DNA of 64,000 nucleotides from CAVPFA01 sp963703655 (GTDB lineage: Bacteria > Actinomycetota > Acidimicrobiia > Acidimicrobiales > Bog-793): assembly GCA_963703655.1 (NCBI GenBank), contig CAVPFA010000003.1, positions 2,125,170 through 2,189,169 on the forward strand, in the 5' to 3' direction. A program made the translations under genes and the position numbers. Positions 57,383-64,000 of the stretch are shown here, piece after piece. The notes beneath the pieces are model-generated. The model searched no databases and was not told the DNA's origin. It saw only the letters and a program-made list of their open reading frames with translations. How positions within the stretch are numbered: the first letter of the stretch is position 1; every line of letters begins with the position of its first letter.

Positions 57383-59129
57383 CTTTTACCACCGCGCCCT
57401 CGAAAAGCTGCCTTGCCGCCACCAGATCGCCGGCGTCGCGCCGGGCCGTCCAGGGATGAAGCTTCATGATGATCGGTCTTGCCGAGCGCAGGAGCAGCAA
57501 CCCGTAACCGATCGGCAGCCGGCGGATCTCCGACGGCTCCAGGATCGGGCGCCGGCGCGTCGATGACGACACCGAGCGGCCGCCGGCACCGGCCAGGACA
57601 GTCTGCGACCACTCTTTGACCTCCTTCTCCCCGATCAGCTGCGAGAGGTCGGCCAGGTCGTCTGCGTTAGCCGAGCCGCCGAGGACGATCTTGACGATCG
57701 CCGAGTCCCAGATCGCTCCGGCAGCCTCTCGTCCCCAGCGGTCGCGGCCTGGGAGAGCGACTGGAGCACCGCGAGGGTCGTGATGCCCGACCCACCCCCC
57801 TCGCTCATGAGCGACGGCAGAGACGGGAGCGGATAGTTGGCCGCCTCGTCGAGTACGAGCGCGACCGGGGGATCGAGTCGTTGGCCGGGCGAACTCGCTG
57901 CAAGCCGGCGGGCGGCGTCGATCACGTCTTCGATTAGTGCGGCGACCAAGGTCGCCGTGCTGACGCTCCGGTCGCGGTACCGAGCAGGAAGAGCGTCCCT
58001 CGCATCGCCAGGAAGGCGACCGGGTCGAACTCCCTACCGGGTTCCGGGCTCACCGCAGCGAGCACGGCGGGATCGGCAAGCGGCGCGAACGTATTCGCGA
58101 CCATCGCCCAGATCGAGTCCCGTGTGTGCTGGTCGGAGGCGATGATCGCGTCGAGCGCCCGCTCCCAGCCCGGCGTAGCACCGGGGTGCGAGGTGAGGAT
58201 CGACACCGCCTCTTTGGCCCCGGGGCCGAGTGCGACCAGCGGTAGAGGTCGGAGGGTGGGCGGGCGTCGAGTGCCGCGGCGTGCAGCAAGCACCGGGTCG
58301 CCGCGAGCGCCTGTTGCCGCCAGAAGGTGGCGTTCTCGACCCCACTTCGGCCGGCTTCGCTCACGAGGGCCTCGGCACGGATGATCGCCATCTGCGGGCT
58401 CTCGCACCCACGCACGAGCGACCAGCGCAGAGCCGGGAGCCGCGAAGGGCGCTGGCCAAGACGTTGTGGATCGAAGACTGCGACCGGGCCGCGGGACGCC
58501 CGCGCAGCGAGAGTGATCGCCAGGTTGTCCGGGCGGGTCGAGGTCGTGACGACCGCTCCAGGCGCGTCGAGGATCACCGGGACCACGACGCTCTGGCCCT
58601 TGCCGGAGCGAGGCGGCCCGAGTAGCAGCATCGAGTCCTCCACCGACGCCCAGCACCCGACACCGCGACTCGTCCCGAGGCGGTACCCGATGTCCGCAGG
58701 ACGCGGGTGTTGCAGGGACGGTCGGAGCGTTTTGGACCGGGCGACCAGTGCTCGAGCCCCGGCGGCGCGGCGCACCTCGTTGCGCGGCGCTAGCCCCACT
58801 GCTCGCACCGGAGAGGCCGTCTTGTTGGCGGCGCCGTCGGAGCGCCAGAGCCGCCACCCGGCGAAGGCGACGAAACCGGCGACAGCGAGCGTCGCCGCCG
58901 TGCACACCCAGTAGGTCTCCGGCGGACCGACAGGCGAGTGCCACGCTGCCGACGGATCGCCGAGATGCGCCAGCGCGGCGAGCCCGGCGAGCGGCTCTCC
59001 ACGGGGTAGCCGGTGGCCGGAACTCCAGGCCGAGGCCAGTCCCCCTACCCAAAGCACGCTCGCGACAGCGGCGACACCTAGCAGCAGGCCGAGCGCCACG
59101 TCCTCGCGACTGCGCGGCTGGCGATCCAT
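57375..59129 (-). CDS. Type IV coupling protein, VirD4/TraD/TraG-like (several frameshifts)
   Basis: About 585 residues when joined. Two N-terminal membrane segments (VALGLLLGVAAVASVLWVGGLAS; VCTAATLAVAGFVAFAG), Walker A LLGPPRSGKGQSVVVP, AVFDPQ, then in other frames REFDPVAFLAMRGTLFLLG, VALVLDEAANYPLPSLPSLMSEGGGSGITTLAVLQSLSQA (Walker B and TraG motif) and LVLA-type C-terminal parts. Shifts near 58,220, 57,960 and 57,730. ATG 59129 has AGGTGG upstream. It couples relaxed DNA to a type IV channel, so the element was at least mobilisable. Confidence 0.8.
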
Positions 59130-59341
59130 CACGCCACCTGCGGTGAGGGACCCGGCGTCATCGGACAAGGCCGCAGCCGGGGCCCATTAGGGCGCCCTGC
59201 GACCAGCATCGCAGAATGCGCAGTCGGGGCCCTGCCCTCCGTCGACACGCCGATGCCCCGACTGCGTGGCCCATGAGGCCCACACGGGCCGGGCGGCCAT
59301 AGGTGCAGAGCTCGCCAGGCTCAACAGGCCGCTTTCCCCGG

Positions 59342-59821
59342 TCACAGTCCAACCGCCATCGCCGGCTCGATCGAGGCGCCAGTCACCGCGACGCTGCGCG
59401 CGCCGTGGGCGAACCGTTCGTGCGCCAAGCGCGCCGAATAGGACAAACGGGTGAGGCGGCGTTCGGGTACGTCGGGCAACGCGAGGCGAACCGCCAGGGT
59501 GTCACCTTGCCGGCGCGCGCCGTCGAACGCGACGAGCCGGGCAAGCGTGCGCGACATCGTCGCGTTCCGGGCGAGGCTCTCTCCCAGGCCGAGGCTCACC
59601 GACAGGTCGGTGATGTCGATCTTGGTGGAGGGAATCGCCGCTGCCTGGCGGGCGAGACGCTGCCAGGCGAAGGTGGTCGAGGGCCCGAGGATCCCCAACC
59701 AGACGAACTCGACGTACGGGCTCCCCGGCCGGTGGCCGAAGCGCTCGACGACCGGATCGGGGAACCGGACAAGGGTGAGAGTTGGCGGGGTCTCTGTCGG
59801 AGCCTGCGGGTACCCGGGCAT
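59342..59821 (-). CDS. Hypothetical protein conserved in actinobacterial ICEs
   Basis: 159 residues from ATG 59821 (TGATG overlap with ardC). FPDPVVERFGHRPGSPYVEFVWLGILGPSTTFAWQRLARQ is a block I know from actinobacterial mobile elements, usually near TraD-type genes. It is followed by a winged-helix-like part (SVSLGLGESLARNATMSRTLARLVAFDGARR). Function unknown. Confidence 0.65.
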   Translation of the reverse strand: MPGYPQAPTETPPTLTLVRFPDPVVERFGHRPGSPYVEFVWLGILGPSTTFAWQRLARQAAAIPSTKIDITDLSVSLGLGESLARNATMSRTLARLVAFDGARRQGDTLAVRLALPDVPERRLTRLSYSARLAHERFAHGARSVAVTGASIEPAMAVGL

Positions 59822-60892
59822 CACGCCACCACCGTGGCCGGCTCGGCGTCGGGTGTGACAACCAGCCGGGCTTCGAGCTCGGCCCGTCTCGCCTGGGCGG
59901 CACTGATCGCCGCCTCCACACCCGGCACCTTGCCGCCGCCAGTGTGAGGAGCCGAGCTCGACTCGATGATCTGGTGGGCAGTCTTCGCGAACGCGGAGCT
60001 GGGTTGCCTGTACGGCCTTGGCGACGTTCTCGCCGGCCCAGGAAGCCACGTAGGGGAAGCTGTAGTCGCCGGTCGGCATCCCGTGCGCCGATGCGACGAC
60101 GTAGGCGACGGACTCGGCCTCCACCTCCTTCAACGGCCGGGGGAGGTACATCCCCGGAGGGTCCGTGTGCAAAAGGACGTGAGCTGCCTCGTGGATCAGC
60201 GTCTTGACCATCGCGGCCTCGTCCATGTCGGAGCGGACGAGCACGATCCTTTGTCCCCGGTCCGTCTGGCCGTTGGCTCCTCCGATAGCCGCGGCGCTCG
60301 CCACGGTGTCAACTCGGTAACCGGCATCCTCGATCGTCGCCAATACGGACGCCCCGAGGCCCTGAGGCGCTTGTCCTTCCAGGAGCTTCGGGCGCACAGG
60401 CTCGGGAACCTCGGCGCCGGAGGTCTGCGACACGTCGAATACGTGCTCGATGCGAAAGCCACCGAGCACGTTCCGGCGTTCGATCTTCTCGCCGTCTCCA
60501 GGCGCTTCGCCGACAGAGAGTCGACGAGCCTTGCCGTCGGGACCAACGGCGATCTGGCGCTCGTATCTGCAAGGAGCGAGCACCGCGTATCCGTGCTGGC
60601 CCTTGTCGACCGACCGTCCGAGCGCCCGCCAGGTGTGGAACCCGGCGACGTAGGTCGGCTCTGGAGCACCGACTCGCCCCTCGCCGTACGCGAAGGCGTG
60701 CTGGGCGAAGATCAGCATGACGTTGTTCGGGCTGTAGATGTGCAGCCGGGCCTGGAAGGCCAAGTAGCGCTGCCAGTCCTCTCCGGACTGGAGCGCGGTG
60801 ACCTCGGCTGCCAAGGTCTCTTGGGCTAGTGCCACCTTCGCAGCGGTCCGTTCAGTCCACTCCTGCTTGGACAACCGTTCCCTGGATGCCAT
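59821..60892 (-). CDS. ArdC-like antirestriction/zincin protein (one frameshift)
   Basis: N-terminal ArdC domain (ssDNA-binding): YLAFQARLHIYSPNNVMLIFAQ and FHTWRALGRSVDKGQHGYAVLAPC. Metallopeptidase motif: TLIHEAAHVLLH (HExxH) with EVEAESVAYVV. Near 59,990-60,010 the frame changes; the restored C-terminus (AHQIIESSSAPHT...LEARLVVTPDAE) ends in the TGA at 59,823-59,821. ArdC proteins protect incoming conjugative DNA from restriction. Start 60892, 40 bp behind promoter block C. Confidence 0.78.
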
Positions 60893-60928
60893 AGCGCCTC
60901 CTTTTCGGAAGCGGTCCGGATGACCGCT

Positions 60929-60964
60929 CCTACTAAGGACGCACTGGGACCTCCAGGCTAATGG
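60929..60964 (-). promoter_or_regulatory. Promoter-like 36-bp block C
   Basis: Minus strand: TAGCCTGGAGG, CCAGTGC in the spacer, then GTAGGAG in the -10 position, same spacing as blocks A and B. Directly upstream of the ArdC gene. Slightly more diverged in the -10 part. Confidence 0.6.
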
Positions 60965-61237
60965 GAGCGGGGCCTGCGTAGAAGATCGCCGGTCCGTTCA
61001 ATCGAGCATTGGACGCTTGATGAGAAGGCTTGGGACGCGTCACGTTCATCGGTTCCCTCGGACCCGTTGCCACGGACGGTGACATTGGTGTGGCCGACAG
61101 CGCTGTGTGGTCGACTGCGCTGTGTTCCTGGTACCTCCGATCACTCCAGTGTCGGCGATCAGCCAAAGAGGAGCCGCCAGCGAGACCCGCTCAGTAGGTT
61201 CGGTGTTCGAGTCCCTCAGCGCCCGCCCAGAGATGTC
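60965..61237. other. Spacer ending in a tRNA-like acceptor sequence
   Basis: No gene. GTTCGAGTCCCTCAGCGCCC (61,205-61,224) resembles a tRNA T-loop and acceptor 3' strand and matches the sequence beside the right casposon end, but no cloverleaf can be completed upstream. Confidence 0.4.
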
Positions 61238-61497
61238 GGGAGAGAGGGACAGCAGCACGAAGGCAGGCCAAAGACCGGGGACAGCGGGGCGGCCCGGGGC
61301 CAGGACCAGGAGGAACGCCGGGACGAGCGACCGGGCCGGCGAGGGCGAGCAGCCGGGCCGGCGGGCGGAGAAGGCAGCACGAAGCCGGCCGGGCGGCCGG
61401 GCGGCGCCCCACCAAGGGGCGAACGCACGGAACGCACGGACGGCGGGGAGGGGGCGAGCGGGGCGGGAGGCTGGAGAGAGCGGGGCTGGCGGGGGCA
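61238..61497 (+). repeat. Diverged third copy of the casposon-type terminal repeat
   Basis: Starts GGGAGAGAGGGACAG like the TIRs at 22,515 and (inverted) 44,042, keeps GGCAGGCCAAAGACCGGGGACA and GCACGGACGGCGGG, and ends with GGAGAGAGCGGGGCTGGCGGG. Many substitutions and small indels in between. Orientation implies an element extending to the right. No partner copy was found in the window. Confidence 0.72.
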
Positions 61498-61532
61498 GGA
61501 GGCGAGCTGGCCGGCGGGAGAAGGAGCGACGA

Positions 61533-62550
61533 CTACTTCGTCGAACAGTAGTAGGGGAACTGAGTGGCCGGATCAGTGGGAAGGCGCCACCCGTAGTAGA
61601 TCGCCGCGAGCCTCTCTGCCTCGATCTCCATCGGAGCCGTTTCGTACTTGAATCGATGGACGTCTGAGCACATCGCTGCTCCCACCGTTGGCGAGGTGAC
61701 CCGCGGCCCTAGTGCTAAAACACTCATGTAAGGACCTCCGGAAATGTCGTTCCAGGCATTCACGTTGATACCGCCGTTGGGACAAGTCAGCGGACCGAAG
61801 CCACCACTTGTATAGGCAACGCGTGCCATGCATTCGTTGACGGTCGGGGCCGTTGTCGCAGGAAGCAGAATCATTCTGGTTGAGCCGACTTCTTTCTCGA
61901 TGGTCAGGATGGGGCTCCTCACGGCTAGCAGTGGCTGCAAGGATCGGTATGGAATGACGATGACGGGATTGCCCGCTGCAAAGGATGCGACTTGGTTCCT
62001 GAAATTCGATAGAAAGTCCCCATGGAGTCAGAGCCCAAGCATTGAAGTTGGAGGCCTCCGGTGTCGTCCAGAATCCAGGGAGCCGTCGCCCGCCTGGCCC
62101 AGTACAGCCGGCAGTCGGGCTCGGCTCTCAGAAGAGAGAGCCCCCAGCCAGTCCGTGCCGCTTTGGAAGAGGTCAGCGAGCTGATACTGCTTGCCGGTTC
62201 GCGCGATTGAAGTTGTTTGTCGCGATCTTGGCGAACCCGTGAAGAGCGCCTGTTTCGTACTCATAAGAGGTAAATGTGAATGAAGCAAATTCCGAATTGA
62301 GGAGGTTGCTGGAGAAGTATCCAGTCAGACTGGACTCAGGGAGCTTGTAAGGACCGACCTGTGTTTCGGGTGGGTACGAATTGAGTTGTCCCTGAAACGC
62401 ACCGAGTACCCGATTGACCTCCCCACTGAGGACGGCGTTGATAGGCCCCGTGACCTGATTACGAGAAGTGAACTGTGGGTAGCTCAGGGATGCCGTGTAG
62501 GCGGGCGCGGTCGTTTCTCCGGCAGAGAGTGTTTCGCGACCAGGCCGCAC
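61533..62550 (-). pseudogene. RsiV/DUF3298-like exported protein, frameshifted and 5'-truncated
   Basis: The first part (SYPQFTSRNQVTGPINAVLSGEVN, FTFTSYEYETGALHG, NNFNR) is the DUF4163/DUF3298 pattern of RsiV-type proteins. The following QYQLADLFQSG and later ILLPATTAPTVNECMARVAY parts lie in other frames (shifts near 62,210 and 61,950). The C-terminal 110 residues form an extra domain with four Cys. No signal peptide remains; the 5' end is cut at about 62,520, where NurA-like DNA begins. Lower GC than the rest. Confidence 0.6.
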
Positions 62551-63226
62551 GCGACTTCAGGCTGCTGGAAGAACTGGTCGCGCAGGCGCGCGAGATGGCG
62601 CCGTGGGGTGCGGCCGATCCGGCCGCGGTCGGCGACCTCGGTCGCGCTGACGGCGGCCGACGGCGGGAACAACGCGGTCGCCTTCAATCCGTTCTCGCTG
62701 CAGATCATCCGCGTCGTGGACTCGGCCGGCCAGGAGCTCTTCCTCGATGTCGTGTCGCCCGCGGCCGACATCGACGCGCTCGGCCGCGGCACCTGGCCGA
62801 GCGGACCGTGCTGGGCGGGCTGATGGCCGATCTGGGGATCACCCGGCTGGCCGAGTTGTCGCCGGTCATGGCCGGGCGGTCGCGGCAGTGGGTGGAGGTC
62901 TACCGGGACCTGTGCGAGTGGGCGACGCTGTATGACCTGGTGTGCAACCACTCGTTCGCGGCCGACACGCTGGTCGTGCGGGACGGGCTGCTGCGGACCA
63001 CGATCTTCGCCGGCGACGTGCTGGTGCGCGTGGGGCATCTGATGAAGGCGGCGATCGAGCGGCAGGCGGCTCGAGAATCGCCGGCGGGTCTGGGTGGCGG
63101 GCCTGGCTAAGAAGACGAAGGTGCTCGACCATTACCGGCTGGCGATGTCGCTGGCCGGCATCTTCGACCGGGGCACGCCGTGCTTCGCGCCGGTGCCGCG
63201 GGGCATGCAGGAGCAGGTCTCCCTCT
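62520..63226 (+). pseudogene. NurA-like nuclease fragment, multiply frameshifted
   Basis: Pieces of a NurA-domain protein follow in alternating frames: VFRDQAARDFRLLEELVAQARE, SVALTAADGGNNAVAFNP, LDVVSPAADIDALGRGTW, WATLYDLVCNHSFAADTLVVRDGLLRTTIF (NurA core with acidic residues) and VWVAGLAKKTKVLDHYRLAMSLAG. At least three shifts. NurA acts with HerA in end resection and in some defence systems. The left edge cuts another gene and the right edge meets AT-rich DNA, so this is probably a misjoined fragment. Confidence 0.6.
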
Positions 63227-64000
63227 AATTGTTCTTCCACCGTCCATGCATTCTTTGAATCAAATGAAGATTTAAACCCTTGCGACATGTTTGTGTGATC
63301 CACTTTTCTTGACTCCTGACCAGTTTTTGGAGTTAAAACTTGGTCCTTTACTATTGGAACAGTTGCCGGATAAGTGGAATTCTTTGTTGTACAAATGTTT
63401 TCCATCCTTTTTTTTCGATAACCACCTTGGACATTGCTGATCGTTGAGCATCAGCATATTCAACCATGAAATGATTTAGATCTGAACAGAAAAAATTCAA
63501 TTGACAAAAGAATGGATGATAACTCCCATTCCTTTTTCTCCTCCTTGTATTCCACTATTAAATCGCATATTGTCACATTGGAACAAACGAGATTGAACTG
63601 AACAAGAAGAATTAGGAATTTGAGTTTTCATCACTATTCAGCTGTCAGATATGGTGCGAAACGTCTAGTCGAGGGAAATTAAATTTATCAAAATTGAAAA
63701 AGGAGCCTCTAGAGACTCCTTCTCTCCTGAACTGGAATCAGCCTATTGCACTTTTTCAGCAAAGAGATGAATACATGACAGAAAAATGCAAAGAAAATTG
63801 TTGTATATAACTCATAAGATAAGTGAAAAATTTTTTGAAGGCAAATGTTCTTCATTCAATGCCAAAAATATTTCAGGGGCTACAGACCACCTAATCTAAA
63901 GAATTGTAATTTAGGGAATGAGTTTTTGAAGAAGCAATTACGAATCAAGGGGTGATTCTTTGAAGCAATACGTGGCTATGTATACTTACTTGGTTCAGTA
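63227..64000. other. AT-rich, eukaryote-like sequence (probable chimeric end)
   Basis: The composition switches abruptly from GC-rich to AT-rich, with poly-A/T runs and no bacterial frame. A minus-strand stretch reads like an exon (TYPATVPIVKDQVLTPKTGQ) but has no bacterial start or ribosome site. Most simply a misassembled or contaminating eukaryotic fragment. Confidence 0.7.

Larger units (their letters stand above)
52000..60964. mobile_element. Second integrative, probably conjugative-type element (bounds approximate)
   Basis: Integrase, HTH protein, CHC2/Toprim primase, DUF4913-like protein, HNH protein, VirD4/TraD-like coupling protein and ArdC form a typical actinobacterial ICE or plasmid-integrated set. 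Minus-strand genes share one promoter-like block in three copies. No direct repeat was found to fix its ends, and no relaxase or VirB4 gene is present, so it may be partial. Confidence 0.6.

Noticed and set aside
59966..60829. Plus-strand frame of 287 codons opposite ardC
   Set aside because: The opposite strand encodes the ArdC domain and HExxH motif; this frame has no recognisable content.
61130..61225. tRNA gene before the third repeat copy
   Set aside because: Only a T-loop and acceptor 3' strand are seen; no D-arm or anticodon arm at the right distance.

Overview
The window is high-GC actinobacterial DNA up to about 63.2 kb. F420-type oxidoreductase families (LLM-class and deazaflavin-dependent), a double-zinc-ribbon adenylate cyclase with AAA and TPR-like regions, an ECF sigma factor and many GTG starts suggest Actinomycetota, perhaps an uncultured Acidimicrobiia-like lineage; the genus cannot be read from the sequence. 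Many conserved genes are broken by single-base shifts (cyclase, one TetR gene, SSB, PolB, AAA ATPase, second integrase, primase, coupling protein, ArdC). This pattern fits an indel-prone assembly at least as well as real decay.

Layout. 0-15.2 kb is ordinary chromosome: the end of a glucarate-dehydratase-like gene, a class III cyclase, RidA, a peptide-type ABC substrate-binding lipoprotein, a VOC/DUF5519/cupin operon facing a TetR gene across twin operators, relics (NmrA, VapC, a zinc-ribbon gene), an MFS exporter and an orphan HicB. From 15,263 to 48,233 lies a 33-kb island in the 3' end of a tRNA-Arg(ACG) gene. It is bounded by a perfect 46-bp direct repeat, with a tyrosine integrase beside the tRNA and HicAB plus an excisionase-like gene at the far end. 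48.3-51.8 kb is chromosome again, ending with tRNA-Ser(GCT). From 52.1 to about 60.9 kb a second, ICE-like element carries an integrase, HTH protein, CHC2/Toprim primase, DUF4913-like protein, HNH protein, VirD4/TraD-type coupling protein and ArdC-type antirestriction protein. Three copies of one 36-bp promoter-like block control its minus-strand genes.

The most notable object is nested inside the tRNA-Arg island. A perfect 239-bp inverted repeat (22,515-22,753 and 43,804-44,042) bounds 21.5 kb and is itself flanked by a 14-bp direct repeat, GGGTAGCGCTTGTG, as expected for a target-site duplication. The bounded segment encodes an intact solo Cas1 (no CRISPR array, no cas2) with a zinc ribbon and HTH at its C-terminus, a family B DNA polymerase, a family A DNA polymerase, SSB and a RecA-like ATPase. 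Cas1 + PolB + inverted repeats + a duplication of about 14 bp is the defining architecture of casposons. A diverged third copy of the repeat end at 61,238 lies at exactly the same offset (13 nt) from a tRNA-like acceptor end, which supports both the boundary and a tRNA-3'-end targeting rule. The same segment carries an HNH-SF2 helicase operon that could be a defence module and a HIRAN-like protein.

The right end is not trustworthy as one molecule. 62.52-63.23 kb is a multiply frameshifted NurA-like fragment, and the last 770 bases are AT-rich and look eukaryotic, so the contig is probably chimeric there.
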